NCBI RefSeq assembly: GCF_008386495.1
Contig: NZ_VTHJ01000013.1
Span: forward strand, 103,461-167,460
Direction: 5' to 3'
From: Streptomyces tailanensis
GTDB taxonomy: Bacteria; Actinomycetota; Actinomycetes; Streptomycetales; Streptomycetaceae
DNA length: 64,000 nucleotides
Of this stretch, positions 7,579-17,400 are shown one piece after another. The notes under the pieces are model-generated. The model saw nothing but the letters and a program-made list of their open reading frames with translations, did no database searches and had not been told where the DNA came from. The position numbers and the translations under genes are program-made. The first letter of the stretch is position 1; the number at the start of each line of letters is the position of its first letter.

Positions 7579-7621
7579 CAGATGGGGGCGGCAGCCGGTG
7601 AATGGCTGCCGCCCCCATCTG
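7579..7621. terminator. Bidirectional terminator between DUF3800 remnant and conservon
   Basis: A perfect 18-bp stem (CAGATGGGGGCGGCAGCC paired with its complement) surrounds a 7-base loop. It lies between convergent genes and can serve both strands. Confidence 0.8.
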
Positions 7622-7639
7622 GTGCCCGGGAGAAGCCGA

Positions 7640-8221
7640 CTACCGCAGGCGGGCCATCAGCGCGTGCTCGACCAGCGTGATCAGGGCCGACTTCGCGTCC
7701 GCACGATGCCGCGCGTCCGTCGTGATGATCGGGGTGTCGGGGCCGATCTGGAGGGCCTCCCGGACTTCGTCCGGGTTGTACGGCTGCTGGCCGTCGAAGC
7801 CGTTCAGGGCGATCACGAACGGCAGGCCGCTGTTCTCGAAGTAGTCGACGGCCGGGAAGCAGTCGGCGAGACGACGCGTGTCGACGAGAACGATCGCGCC
7901 GATGGCGCCGCGCACCAGGTCGTCCCACATGAACCAGAAGCGGTCCTGACCGGGGGTGCCGAACAGGTACAGGATCAGGTCCTGGTCCAGGGTGATACGG
8001 CCGAAGTCCATGGCGACGGTGGTGGTCGTCTTGTCTCCGGTGTGGGTGAGGTCGTCGATGCCCGCGGACGCGGACGTCATGACGGCCTCGGTACGCAGCG
8101 GGTTGATCTCCGAGACGGCGCCGACGAACGTGGTCTTGCCCACGCCGAAGCCGCCCGCCACCACGATCTTCGCGGACGTGGTGGAGCGGGAAGGCCCTCC
8201 GCTAGAGCTTGCGAAGTCCAC
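7640..8221 (-). CDS. cvnD: Conservon GTPase CvnD (first conservon)
   Basis: The 193-residue protein is a Ras-like small GTPase of the MglA-related type found only in conservons. P-loop G-G-F-G-V-G-K-T-T lies near residues 22-30, switch II is L-F-G-T-P-G-Q-D-R-F-W, and a base-recognition motif N-G-F-D replaces NKxD. It starts at a GTG and overlaps the end of cvnC by 20 bases, so translation is coupled. In the conservon model CvnD binds the roadblock protein CvnB and the membrane kinase-like CvnA, in a switch resembling a G-protein-coupled system. By position next to accBE this is likely the S. coelicolor cvn2 equivalent. It differs from the second CvnD at only a few positions outside the N-terminus. 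Confidence 0.93.
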   Translation of the reverse strand: MDFASSSGGPSRSTTSAKIVVAGGFGVGKTTFVGAVSEINPLRTEAVMTSASAGIDDLTHTGDKTTTTVAMDFGRITLDQDLILYLFGTPGQDRFWFMWDDLVRGAIGAIVLVDTRRLADCFPAVDYFENSGLPFVIALNGFDGQQPYNPDEVREALQIGPDTPIITTDARHRADAKSALITLVEHALMARLR

Positions 8222-8771
8222 TGAGCACCCTTTCGAGCAAAGTCACGTCTGGCTGACCGCCGGCGCTCTCGTCGCCGCCGGGCTGATGGATGGCGACCAG
8301 GCCCGCCTCCGCCAAGTCGGCGACGAGGATCCTGGCCACACCGAGGGGGATGGTCAGGAGCGCCGAGATTTCGGCGACCGACTTGATCTCTCGGCAGAGG
8401 TTGCAGATCCGCTGATGCTCGGGCAGCTGGCCCTGCATCTGGTGCGGCTGCGCGGTGGTGTGCACCAGCGCCTCGATGGCGAGCTGGTAGCGCGGCCTGG
8501 TGCGGCCGCCCGTCATGGCGTACGGGCGCACCAGGGGGTTGTGCGACGCCCCGGCGGGCGACGGCTCAGGGGCGCGGCGCTGCGGCTGCACGGGCTGGAT
8601 GCGCGGCGCCGGCGGCTGGTCGTACGGCGAAGGGCCGGGGCCCTGCGGTGCGTACGGCTGCTGGCGGCTCGGTGCGGAGGGGAAGTTGTACCGGTTCTGG
8701 TCACTCTGGCCCGGCCCCTGGCCAGGGTAGGACCAGTTGCCCGACGATGAACCGCCTGGGGGTGTTGCCAC
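8202..8771 (-). CDS. cvnC: Conservon DUF742 protein CvnC (first conservon)
   Basis: The 189-residue protein has a Pro/Gln/Gly-rich disordered N-terminal half. The DUF742 domain (~80-189) begins V-R-P-Y-A-M-T-G-G-R-T-R-P and continues through a winged-helix-like segment (E-H-Q-R-I-C, then L-T-I-P-L-G-V-A-R-I-L-V-A-D-L). DUF742 proteins are the third component of conservons and may bind DNA or another Cvn protein. The annotated-style ATG at 8804 has no ribosome site. A GTG at 8771 follows GGAGGAGGAG by five bases and gives the N-terminus M-A-T-P-P-G-G, so I prefer it. The N-terminal extension is much longer than in the second CvnC (132 residues). Confidence 0.9.
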   Translation of the reverse strand: MATPPGGSSSGNWSYPGQGPGQSDQNRYNFPSAPSRQQPYAPQGPGPSPYDQPPAPRIQPVQPQRRAPEPSPAGASHNPLVRPYAMTGGRTRPRYQLAIEALVHTTAQPHQMQGQLPEHQRICNLCREIKSVAEISALLTIPLGVARILVADLAEAGLVAIHQPGGDESAGGQPDVTLLERVLSGLRKL

Positions 8772-8869
8772 GTTCTCTCCTCCTCCGACTGTGCTGGCAT
8801 CCATGGCTCATTGGAAGCCGCGTCCCGAAACCTTACGGCCCCGGGACGCCAAAACGCACCGTCTGTCTG

Positions 8870-9292
8870 TTAGTTGAGCAGGCTGCCCTGGAGTTCCGCA
8901 CGCAGATCGGGCGTCAGGACCGTACCGGCACGGTCCACCAGAAGTGCCATCTCGTACCCAACGAGGCCAATGTCGGCCTCCGGATGTGCGAGAACGGCGA
9001 GCGAGGAACCGTCGGAGATGGACATGATGAAGAGGAATCCCCGCTCCATCTCCACAACCGTCTGATTGACGCTGCCACCCTCGAAAATGCGGGAGGCACC
9101 CGCGGTCAGAGAAGTAAGACCCGACGCTACGGCCGCCAGCTGGTCGGCGCGGTCGCGCGGGAACCCTTCGGACATCGCCAGAAGGAGTCCGTCGGCGGAG
9201 ACCACCACCGTGTGCGACACCCCGGGGGTGTTGTCCACGAAGTTGGTGATCAACCAGTTCAGGTTCTGCGCCGCCTGGCTCATCGGGCTCAC
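8870..9292 (-). CDS. cvnB: Conservon roadblock/LC7 protein CvnB (first conservon)
   Basis: The 140-residue protein is a single roadblock/LC7 domain, related to MglB, the GTPase-activating partner of MglA. Core segments are A-A-Q-N-L-N-W-L-I-T-N-F, V-V-V-S-A-D-G-L-L-L-A-M-S and E-R-G-F-L-F-I-M-S-I-S-D-G-S. It should dimerise and act on CvnD. The start is chosen as a GTG at 9292, one base after the cvnA stop, because AGGAG lies seven bases before it. The usual ATG (M-S-Q-A-A-Q) is three codons further and 16 bases from that site. The second conservon shows the same layout with TTG. Confidence 0.9.
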   Translation of the reverse strand: MSPMSQAAQNLNWLITNFVDNTPGVSHTVVVSADGLLLAMSEGFPRDRADQLAAVASGLTSLTAGASRIFEGGSVNQTVVEMERGFLFIMSISDGSSLAVLAHPEADIGLVGYEMALLVDRAGTVLTPDLRAELQGSLLN

Positions 9293-9293
9293 A

Positions 9294-12200
9294 CTAACGC
9301 TCCTGGTTGTAGGTGCTATCAGGGCTGAAGCCCTGGCCGTTCGTTTCACTGCCCGCGCTGCGTCCCCGCTGGACACCCCGGCGCAGGTTGCTCAGCCTGC
9401 CCCGGACGTCCTCGGGAGCGCGGGAGATCGCTGGACCTCCCTGCGGGGTCGTCTTCGCGGCGCCCTCGACCAGGTTGGCCTTGGGCACCCGCCGCGGCAG
9501 GCCGGAAGAGGTGACCCCGCCCGCCTTCGGCTTCTTGAGCTGGGAGGCCTGCTGCCAGCGCTCGTCGTTGGTCGAGCGCCAGTCGCCGTTCGGTCCCCCG
9601 GCCGTCGTCGGCTGGTCCTGGGCCACATCCTGCCGTCCGTTCACGGCGGCCGCGCTCGGGCCGCCCGCGCCCGCGGTGGAACCGCGACGGGGCAGGCCTG
9701 CGTCGGTCAGCGCGTGGCCGGCGGAGGGGGTGGATCCTGGACGGTCGAAGCCTACGCGGTCCGGCTCCGTCACGTCAGCGGCCTGCGTGGATTCCGGTTC
9801 CGGAGCGTACTCGGAGCCGTAGGAGCTCTGGTACTCCTGCTGCTGCGGCCAGTCGTCCTGATAGGACGGCTCTTCGAAGCCCGAGTACGCCTCCGGAGCG
9901 GTCGGCGCCTGCTCCTCCTGGAGGGACTCCGCATACGCGGGCTCGGGGTAACCGCCGGTAGCACCGAAGGCGTCGTTCCCGCCCGGGAGCCGGCCGTTGC
10001 CGTTCGGCGTGGTGCCGCCCTGGGGGAAGTACGTCTCGTCGTACGACTGCTGCTGCGGCTCCTCGTACGCCGTCTGCTGGTCGAACGACCGCTGCGGGTC
10101 CACGAAGGCCGTGGCGCCGTTGTCGTAGGACGGCTCGGGCGCCTGGAAGTCGTCGCCGTAGCGCGGGGCCTCGCCACCTGCGGACAGCTGCGGATTCTGG
10201 CCCTGCGTCTGGGACTCCAGAGCCGCGCGGCGCTCCTCGCGTATCAGGGAGCGGCCCACGGGGTCCAGCTCGCGGATGTCGTCCGGGACCTCGTAACGGC
10301 TGTCGTCGAAGCCGAGTTCGGCGGCGGTCCGCATCGGGGGTATGCCCTGCTGCTGGAACGCGTGCTGCTGCTCCGGGATGATCTGCGAGACCGTGAACTG
10401 GTCGGCCTGCGGCGGCTGCTGCTGCTCGCCACCGCCACCGTGGGTGATGACGTCCGGGAGCATGACCAGCGAGGTCGTACCGGCCTGCTCGCCCGAGGGG
10501 CGCAGCTGGACGCGGATGCCGTGCCGGTCGGACAGCCGGCCGACCACGAACAGACCCATGCGCTGCGAGATCGCGGCGTCCACGGTCGGCGGGTTGGCCA
10601 GCTTGTGGTTGATGTCCGCGAAGTCCTCGGCGGTGAGGCCGATGCCCTTGTCGTGGATCTCGATCATCACGCGGCCGTCGGGGAGACGGGTCGCGGTGAC
10701 GCGGACCTTGGTCTGGGGGGAGGAGAACGTGGTGGCGTTCTCCAGGAGCTCGGCGAGCAGGTGCACGAGGTCGGTCACGGCGCGGCCGTGGATCTCGGCC
10801 TCCGGGACACCGGAGAGCTCGATGCGCTCGTACTGCTCCACCTCGGAGGAGGCGGCGCGCAGCACGTCGACCAGCGGGACCGGCTGGTCCCAGCGGCGGC
10901 CGGGCTCCTCGCCCGCGAGGACCAGGAGGTTCTCGCCGTTGCGGCGCATACGGGTCGCCAGGTGGTCCAGCTTGAAGAGGTTCTCCAGCTGGTCCGGGTC
11001 GGCCTCGTTGTTCTCCAGGTCGGTGATCAGGGTCAGCTGGCCCTCGATCAGCGACTGGTTGCGGCGCGAGAGGTTGGTGAAGATCGCGTTGATGTTGCCC
11101 CGCAGCAGGGCCTGTTCGGCGGCGAGCCGGACGGCCTCGCGGTGGACCTGGTCGAAGGCGCGGGCGACTTCGCCGATCTCGTCGGTGGTGTTGATCGGGA
11201 TCGGGGCGACCCGGGTGTCGACGCGGCCGGGGTCGGTGCGCGAGAGCTGGTCGACCAGCATCGGCAGCCGCTGCTCGGCGATACCGAAGGCGGCGTTGCG
11301 CAGCTGGCGCATCGAGCGGCTCATCTGGCGGGCCATGATCCCGGCGATGATGAACGCGGCGAGCAGGGCGACGATGACGATGGCGCCGTTGATGTAGGCG
11401 TCGCGCTGGGCATCGGAGGCGATCTGGCTGGCCTCGTCCGCGGCACGGTTGATCAGCTCGGTCTCGACCTCGCTGTAGCCCTCGAACTTCAGGGTGGAGG
11501 CCGCCATCCAGTTCTGCGGGGTGACACCCTGCTGCGCGAGATCGGCCGGCGAGGCGCCGCTGCCGATCAGCTGGATCATCTTCTCCATGCTGTCCGGCGG
11601 CGGGACGTAGTCGGAGCTCTGGGCGGCGGCGGCCGCTGCCTGCTTCTTGCCCTCTTCGGTCTTCGCCGCCATCACCGACTCGAGGCGGGCGCCGTCGGCC
11701 TCCGAGCCGCCGGAGATGTATTCCTGGACGGCGACGTTCTCCAGGTAGGCGTACGAGGTGAAGGCGATGACCTGCTTGCGGAAGACGGCCTGGTCCTCGC
11801 TGGGCCGGACCAGCAGGTGCATGCCGATGGAGCGCTGCAGGGAGGCGCCGGCCTTGGCGAGGGCGATCGCGTAGATCGTACGGCCGTAGGCATTGACACT
11901 GTCGGTGCCGAGTCCCAGCTCGTTGGAGAACTGCATGAGCAGGCGCTCCAGGACGACGTAGCTCTCCTCGGTCGTCGTCGGGTCGGATGCACGGGTGTAC
12001 GCAGCCTGCCGGATCTTCTCCAGATCCGGTTCGGCCGCCTCCACCAGGCGCACGCGGCGTTCCAGGCCCTGGCCCTCGGGCATTCCGACGACCTCCGTGT
12101 GGAAAGCGTCGGCCTTCTCGTCGGTGAGGACACGGGCGTCCCTGACGACCTCGCTGTCCCGGTCGCCCTGCAACAGCGGCTCGGCCGAGGTGTCACGTTC

Positions 12201-12518
12201 GTTGAGAAGGGCCTCGGCGTACTCGCTGGCGGCGGCCACGATCTTGGCCACCGTCTCGGCGTCGCGCGCCTCCTGCCAGGTGTCGATGGAACCCTTCACC
12301 TGGAAGCCGCCCATGACAAGGCCGACCAGCACGGGTATGAGCAGGATCGCGTTCAGACGGGTGGGCACCCGCCAGTTGCGGGGGGAGAGACGACTGCCGC
12401 TGGGAGCGGGAGCTGCCGTCGGCTCCGGTCCGGTCACTTGTGTGGGTGCCGCTCCGCGCGGCGGCGGGGTGAAGTTGCCCCGCGCCGACGACTCGGGACC
12501 TTTCTTGCTTCGCCTCAC
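9294..12518 (-). CDS. cvnA: Conservon sensor kinase-like protein CvnA (first conservon)
   Basis: This protein of about 1074 residues has a short cytoplasmic N-terminus and a transmembrane helix (~54-72, L-N-A-I-L-L-I-P-V-L-V-G-L-V). An extracytoplasmic region of the nitrate/nitrite-sensor (NIT) type follows, then a second membrane helix (~373-395) and a HAMP-like linker. A histidine-kinase ATPase domain (~570-690) contains the N box E-L-L-E-N-A-T and the G box D-K-G-I-G-L and M-G-L-F-V-V-G-R-L. The last ~350 residues are Gln/Pro/Gly-rich and disordered. CvnA proteins lack a paired response regulator and act with CvnB-D. The start is a GTG at 12518 with GAGAGG upstream. The ORF is open to 12572, but those codons look non-coding. 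Confidence 0.93.
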   Translation of the reverse strand: MRRSKKGPESSARGNFTPPPRGAAPTQVTGPEPTAAPAPSGSRLSPRNWRVPTRLNAILLIPVLVGLVMGGFQVKGSIDTWQEARDAETVAKIVAAASEYAEALLNERDTSAEPLLQGDRDSEVVRDARVLTDEKADAFHTEVVGMPEGQGLERRVRLVEAAEPDLEKIRQAAYTRASDPTTTEESYVVLERLLMQFSNELGLGTDSVNAYGRTIYAIALAKAGASLQRSIGMHLLVRPSEDQAVFRKQVIAFTSYAYLENVAVQEYISGGSEADGARLESVMAAKTEEGKKQAAAAAAQSSDYVPPPDSMEKMIQLIGSGASPADLAQQGVTPQNWMAASTLKFEGYSEVETELINRAADEASQIASDAQRDAYINGAIVIVALLAAFIIAGIMARQMSRSMRQLRNAAFGIAEQRLPMLVDQLSRTDPGRVDTRVAPIPINTTDEIGEVARAFDQVHREAVRLAAEQALLRGNINAIFTNLSRRNQSLIEGQLTLITDLENNEADPDQLENLFKLDHLATRMRRNGENLLVLAGEEPGRRWDQPVPLVDVLRAASSEVEQYERIELSGVPEAEIHGRAVTDLVHLLAELLENATTFSSPQTKVRVTATRLPDGRVMIEIHDKGIGLTAEDFADINHKLANPPTVDAAISQRMGLFVVGRLSDRHGIRVQLRPSGEQAGTTSLVMLPDVITHGGGGEQQQPPQADQFTVSQIIPEQQHAFQQQGIPPMRTAAELGFDDSRYEVPDDIRELDPVGRSLIREERRAALESQTQGQNPQLSAGGEAPRYGDDFQAPEPSYDNGATAFVDPQRSFDQQTAYEEPQQQSYDETYFPQGGTTPNGNGRLPGGNDAFGATGGYPEPAYAESLQEEQAPTAPEAYSGFEEPSYQDDWPQQQEYQSSYGSEYAPEPESTQAADVTEPDRVGFDRPGSTPSAGHALTDAGLPRRGSTAGAGGPSAAAVNGRQDVAQDQPTTAGGPNGDWRSTNDERWQQASQLKKPKAGGVTSSGLPRRVPKANLVEGAAKTTPQGGPAISRAPEDVRGRLSNLRRGVQRGRSAGSETNGQGFSPDSTYNQER

Positions 12519-12794
12519 TCGACCAACAACCTCTCGGCGCCGGCACCTACGTCGTGCCGCGGGTGACTCCACGCCCTAGTACGTCTTTGACTAATGGGCA
12601 GTTCAGGCATTCCAGCACGTCACGCTGACGACTTCCAAACACTGGGAGGCAACGATTCCGCGTGATGTAAGTCCCAGATAAATCGGTCATACAGAGCGAG
12701 CCCCGGCAAAAAGTGGGGCCCTTGTGAGCGCAGCGGCACCGATCGACCGCGACGCGTGGTCGTACCACCCTATTTCTCTGTCGAAACGTTATGA
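12519..12794. promoter_or_regulatory. Region upstream of the first conservon
   Basis: No gene is supported here. The cvnA promoter of the first conservon must lie in it, reading leftward. The stretch is more AT-rich than its surroundings, but I see no convincing -10/-35 pair. Confidence 0.3.
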
Positions 12795-12839
12795 ACACCG
12801 ATGCCGACCGTGTCAAAGGACACAGTCGGCTTCGGTGTA
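12795..12839 (-). terminator. Terminator hairpin of the second conservon
   Basis: An imperfect 20-bp stem with only two non-Watson-Crick positions begins ACACCG and ends CGGTGT around a 5-base loop. It lies 89 bases past the cvnD stop. Read leftward it is followed by a moderately T-rich stretch. Confidence 0.7.
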
Positions 12840-12927
12840 TCTACGACAACTGCCGTATGGCGTTGTGGACTTGGGTCGTATTTCGGGCCCAAGCGGCCGG
12901 GGCGCGGTGTTTGAGTTCGTTGCGCCC

Positions 12928-13503
12928 CTACCGCAGCCGGGCCATGAGCGCGTGCTCGACGAGGGTGATCAGGGCCGACTTGGCGTCCGCGCGGTGGCGG
13001 GCGTCGGTCGTGAGGATCGGGGTGTCGGGCCCGATCTGCAGGGCCTCGCGGACCTCGTCGGGGGAGTACGGCTGGTGCCCGTCGAAGCCGTTCAGGGCGA
13101 TCACGAACGGCAGGCCGCTGTTCTCGAAGTAGTCGACGGCCGGGAAGCAGTCGGCGAGCCGGCGGGTGTCCACCAGGACGACGGCACCGATGGCGCCGCG
13201 CACCAGGTCGTCCCACATGAACCAGAAGCGGTCCTGACCGGGCGTACCGAAGAGGTACAGGATCAGGTCCTGGTCCAGGGTGATACGGCCGAAGTCCATG
13301 GCGACCGTCGTGGTCGTCTTGTCCCCGGTGTGCGTCAGATCGTCGATGCCGGCCGAGGCGGAGGTCATCACGGCCTCGGTGCGCAGCGGGTTGATCTCCG
13401 AGACGGCGCCCACGAACGTGGTCTTGCCCACGCCGAAGCCACCCGCCACCACGATCTTCGCCGAGGTGGTGGTCCGTCCCGGTTCAGAGCTTGCGAAGTC
13501 CAC
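12928..13503 (-). CDS. cvnD: Conservon GTPase CvnD (second conservon)
   Basis: This 191-residue Ras-like GTPase has P-loop G-G-F-G-V-G-K-T-T, switch II G-T-P-G-Q-D-R-F-W-F-M-W-D-D and N-G-F-D. From the P-loop to the C-terminus it differs from the first conservon's CvnD at only about five positions (for example Q/H and N/S in G-F-D-G-x-Q-P-Y-x-P). It overlaps cvnC by 20 bases. Position next to the gltX segment suggests this conservon is the equivalent of S. coelicolor cvn1. The near-identity means the two GTPases may share partners; that is inference. Confidence 0.93.
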   Translation of the reverse strand: MDFASSEPGRTTTSAKIVVAGGFGVGKTTFVGAVSEINPLRTEAVMTSASAGIDDLTHTGDKTTTTVAMDFGRITLDQDLILYLFGTPGQDRFWFMWDDLVRGAIGAVVLVDTRRLADCFPAVDYFENSGLPFVIALNGFDGHQPYSPDEVREALQIGPDTPILTTDARHRADAKSALITLVEHALMARLR

Positions 13504-13882
13504 TGAGCACCCTTTCCAGCAGAGTCACGTCCGGCGCGCCACCGGCGTTCTCGTCGCCACCGGGCTGGTGGATCGCGACGAGGCCGGCCTCGGCGAGGTC
13601 CGCGACAAGGATCCGGGCCACACCGAGCGGCATGGACAGCAGGGCCGACACCTCGGCCACCGACTTCACCTCGTGGCACAGGTGGCAGATCCGCTGGTGC
13701 TCGGGAAGCAGCCCCATCAGGTGCGCGGGGTCTGCCGTCGTGCTGATCAGCGCCTCGAGGGCGAGCTGGTAACGCGGCCGCGTCCGGCCACCGGTCATGG
13801 CGTACGGCCGAACCAGCGGCTGGTCGCCCTCGTCTCCGTACGGCTCTGCGTACGGATCGTGAGGAGCGGTGGGCGGGGTCAT
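13484..13882 (-). CDS. cvnC: Conservon DUF742 protein CvnC (second conservon)
   Basis: The 132-residue protein is almost entirely the DUF742 domain: V-R-P-Y-A-M-T-G-G-R-T-R-P near residue 23, E-H-Q-R-I-C-H-L-C, then M-P-L-G-V-A-R-I-L-V-A-D-L-A-E-A-G. The C-terminal tail D-V-T-L-L-E-R-V-L-S-G-L-R-K-L matches the first CvnC exactly. The disordered N-terminal extension of the first copy is missing. The ATG at 13882 follows GGAGGATCC. It probably binds DNA or another conservon component; the molecular role is unproven. Confidence 0.92.
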   Translation of the reverse strand: MTPPTAPHDPYAEPYGDEGDQPLVRPYAMTGGRTRPRYQLALEALISTTADPAHLMGLLPEHQRICHLCHEVKSVAEVSALLSMPLGVARILVADLAEAGLVAIHQPGGDENAGGAPDVTLLERVLSGLRKL

Positions 13883-13993
13883 GGATCCTCCGAGCGGGAC
13901 AGCAAGTCGGTCAGTCGAGCCGTCTGGCGGGGGCCGGTGGGGGGTCTGTGACGGCCGGACGGTGATTTGGTGAGTTCTGTGGATCCGCAGGCG

Positions 13994-14416
13994 TCAGTGG
14001 AGCAGACTGCCTTGGAGTTCGGCGCGCAGGTCGGGCGTGAGCACGGCGCCCGCGCGGTCGACGAGCAGCGCCATCTCGTACCCGACGAGGCCGATGTCGC
14101 ACTCGGGGTGGGCGAGGACGGCCAGGGACGAACCGTCCGAGACGGACATCAGGAAGAGGAACCCGCGTTCCATCTCCACCACCGTCTGGGCCACGTCCCC
14201 ACCCTCGAAGATCCGGGACGCCCCGGCCGTGAGCGAGGTGAGCCCGGAGGCGACGGCGGCGAGCTGGTCGGCCCGGTCGCGCGGGAACCCTTCGGACATC
14301 GCCAGAAGGAGTCCGTCGGCGGACACGACGACGGTGTGGGACACCCCGGGGGTGTTGTCCACGAAGTTGGTGATCAACCAGTTGAGGTTCTGTGCCGCCT
14401 GGCTCATCTGGCTCAA
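13994..14416 (-). CDS. cvnB: Conservon roadblock/LC7 protein CvnB (second conservon)
   Basis: This 140-residue roadblock/LC7 protein is nearly identical to the first CvnB over its whole length (A-A-Q-N-L-N-W-L-I-T-N-F, then D-L-R-A-E-L-Q-G-S-L-L). The start at TTG 14416 is directly after the cvnA stop TAG and six bases from AGGAG. The ATG at 14407 (M-S-Q-A-A-Q) is 15 bases from that site. The matching GTG in the first conservon supports the upstream non-ATG start, although existing annotations of relatives usually take the ATG. It is the predicted GAP-like partner of CvnD. Confidence 0.9.
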   Translation of the reverse strand: MSQMSQAAQNLNWLITNFVDNTPGVSHTVVVSADGLLLAMSEGFPRDRADQLAAVASGLTSLTAGASRIFEGGDVAQTVVEMERGFLFLMSVSDGSSLAVLAHPECDIGLVGYEMALLVDRAGAVLTPDLRAELQGSLLH

Positions 14417-17400
14417 CTAACGCTCCTGCTGGTGAGTGGGGCTCGGGAAGCTGCCGGTCTGGCCGGTACCGGCCTGTCGACCCTGCGCGATGCCCCGACG
14501 GAGATTGGTCAGCCGGCCGCGTACGTCGTCAGGCGAACGCGAGACCTGCGGACCGGTTTGGTGCTGTTGCTGCTGAGCCGTCCCCGGCACGAGGTTCGCG
14601 CGCGGGACCCGGCGCGGCAGGCCGGAGGTGGTGACTCCGCCTGCCGACGGCTGGCGGACTCGTTCGGCCTGGCGGACCAGGTCGTCATTGGGTGTGCTGC
14701 GCCAGGTGGGGGATGCCGGCGCGGCGGGGGTCGCCGGTCGCTGGGGCGCGACCGGAGCCTGGGGAGCCTGGGCGGGCTGCTGCGGAGCGCTGCCGCCGCC
14801 GGGCTGCTGGGCCTGCTGGTTGCCGCCCTGGCCGTTCTGACCGCCCTGACCGTGGAACCAGTTGGTCTCCAGCGTGTCGTACAGCGGGGTACGGCCGTCG
14901 CCCGGACCCGCGGCCGGGGGCAGAGCCTCCGGTTCCTGCGGACGCGTGGCGGGGCGCTGCGGGGGCATCGGCGGGCGCTGCGGCGGCCGGGGCGCGCCGG
15001 AGTTCTCACCGTTGACCTGCGGACGCTCGAACTGACCGGTGTCCTGCGGGCTCTGCCGCCCGGGCAGGTCGAACTGCCCGGTGCTCTGGCCGTTCTGCCG
15101 AGCCGGGGCGCCGAACTGTCCGGTGTCCTGGCCGTTCTGCCGGCCCGGCGCGTTGAACTGCCCGGTGTCCTGCGGGTTCTGGCGGCCGGGAACCGGGAAC
15201 TGCCCGGTGTCCTGCGGGTTCTGCCGGCCCGGTGCCGGGAACTGCCCGGTGCCGGAGCCGTCGAAGCCCGCCGCCGCGAACTGGCCGGTGGACGAGGGGT
15301 CCTGCGAGGCGCCGCGGGACGGACCGGTGGGCGCCGGCGGGGCACCGGCCCCGCCGTACACGTCGGAGCGCATGAACGATCCGGTGCCGTCCTGCCCGGC
15401 GTCCGAGCCGGGGCGCTGGGCGTCGAAGTCAGGACGTCCGGCGGGCGCGGAACGCGGGAAGTCGTTGCCGGAGCCCGGGCCCTGGCCGGGGTCGATCCGC
15501 GGCATCGGCGCGGTGACGTCCGGCTGCTCGTCGTGGCCGCGCGGGGCGTCCAGCGAGGCGCGGGGCACCGGCGGCTGCGCGCTCTCGTCGCTCCAGCTCG
15601 GCGTGCGCGACGGAGAGTTGCCGCCGGGCAGCTCGGCCCGCGGACCACCGCGGCCGGGCAGCTGCGGACGAGGGCGACGCCTGCCGGAACGTTCCTTGCC
15701 CTGCTTGGGCTGCACGGCGCCGGGACCGCTGTCACCGGGGCCGCCCGGACGCTGACCCTGGCCGCCGTCGGCGAAGCCGCCCTGGCGCCCGGAGTCGTCG
15801 AAGTTCTCGAAGGTGCCGGGGCCACCGGTCCCGGCGGCCTGGAGGCCCTGCGGGGCCCCCGGAGCCTGGCCGCCGCCGAACATGTCGACGCCGGCACCGG
15901 CGGGGGCCGGCCGTCCACCCTGCGGCGGCGGACCGCCCTGCGGCCCACCCGGACCACCCGGGTTGCCGAAACCACCCGGACCACTGGGGTTGCCGGGCAG
16001 CGCGGCCCGCGGGCCCTGTCCGGCGCCCACCTGCCCGCGCTGCGGGACGGCACCGAGACGGCCGGGACCACCGGAGGGGCCACCGCCGAGCGGCGGGCCC
16101 GCCTGGCCGCCGGCCTGGCGACGCGCGGCGGCGGCACCGGCCGCGGCCTGCGCGGCGGCCGGACCACCGGTGGAGGGCATGCCCTGGCCGGGCTTGCCCG
16201 GGGTGGGCTTCTTGTTGCCCTGCGCGACATCGACGGGAAGCATGACGAGCGCGGTCGTACCGCCCGAGTCGGACGGACGGAGCTGGATCCGGATGCCGTG
16301 CCGCTGCGACAGCCGGCCGACCACGAACAGACCCATGCGCCGGGAGACCGACACGTCCACGGTGGGCGGCGCGGCGAGCCGCTCGTTGATCGCGGCGAGG
16401 TCCTCGGGGGAGAGACCGATACCGGTGTCGTGGATCTCGATCAGCACCCGGCCGTCGGGCAGGGCGTGACCGGTGACCTTGACCTTGGTCTGCGGTGAGG
16501 AGAACGACGTGGCGTTCTCCAGCAGCTCGGCGAGCAGGTGCACGAGGTCGTTGACGACCCGGCCGGCGACCTCGGTGGTCGGCACCGCGGCGAGCTCGAT
16601 GCGCTCGTACTGCTCCACCTCGGACGCCGCGGCACGGAGCACGTCGACCAGCGGGACCGGACGGGTCCAGCGGCGGCCGGGCTCTTCACCGGCGAGAACG
16701 AGGAGGTTCTCACCGTTACGGCGCATGCGGGTGGCGAGGTGGTCGAGCTTGAACAGGGAGGACAGCTGGTCGGGGTCGGCCTCGCGGGACTCCAGTTCGG
16801 AGATGAGCGACAGCTGGCGCTGGATCAGACCCTGGGAGCGGCGCGAGAGGTTGGTGAACATCGCGTTGACGTTGCCCCGCAGCAGGGCCTGCTCGGCGGC
16901 GAGGCGGACCGCCTCGCGGTGCACGTCGTCGAAGGCCGCGGCCACCTGGCCGATCTCGTCCCGGGAGTGCACACCGACCGACTCGACGGAGGTGTCGACG
17001 TCCTGCGGGTCCGACTCCGAGAGCTGCTTGACCAGCTCGGGCAGCCGGTCCTGGGCGACCTTGGTCGCGGTGTCCTGGAGGCGCCGCAGCGAACGGATCA
17101 TGGACCGGGCCACGACGAAGGCGCCGACCAGGGAGACACCGAGGACGAGCAGGATCAGCGCACCGGAGATGATCGCTTCCTGCTCGGATTCACTACGGAG
17201 CTGACGAGCCGTCTGCTCCATCTCCTCCAGCAGCGAGCCCTCGATCTTCTTCATCTGCTCGATCTTGGCAGAAGAATCGTCGACCCAGTCCTTGTACGTG
17301 CGCCTGTCCTGGGAGGCCAGACCGCCGTTGCTGGCGAGTACGCGGTCCGCGTAGACGTCGGCGGCCTCGATGGTCGGGTTCGCGTCATCGATCGGCTTGG

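Noticed and set aside
9066..12566. 1166-residue open frame antisense to cvnA
   Set aside because: It is an Arg/Val/Leu/Gly-rich shadow produced by high-GC third positions. The minus strand has a clear CvnA with membrane and ATPase motifs. The same reasoning removes the antisense frames at 1644-3689, 13967-16498, 24288-25829 and 38974-42153.
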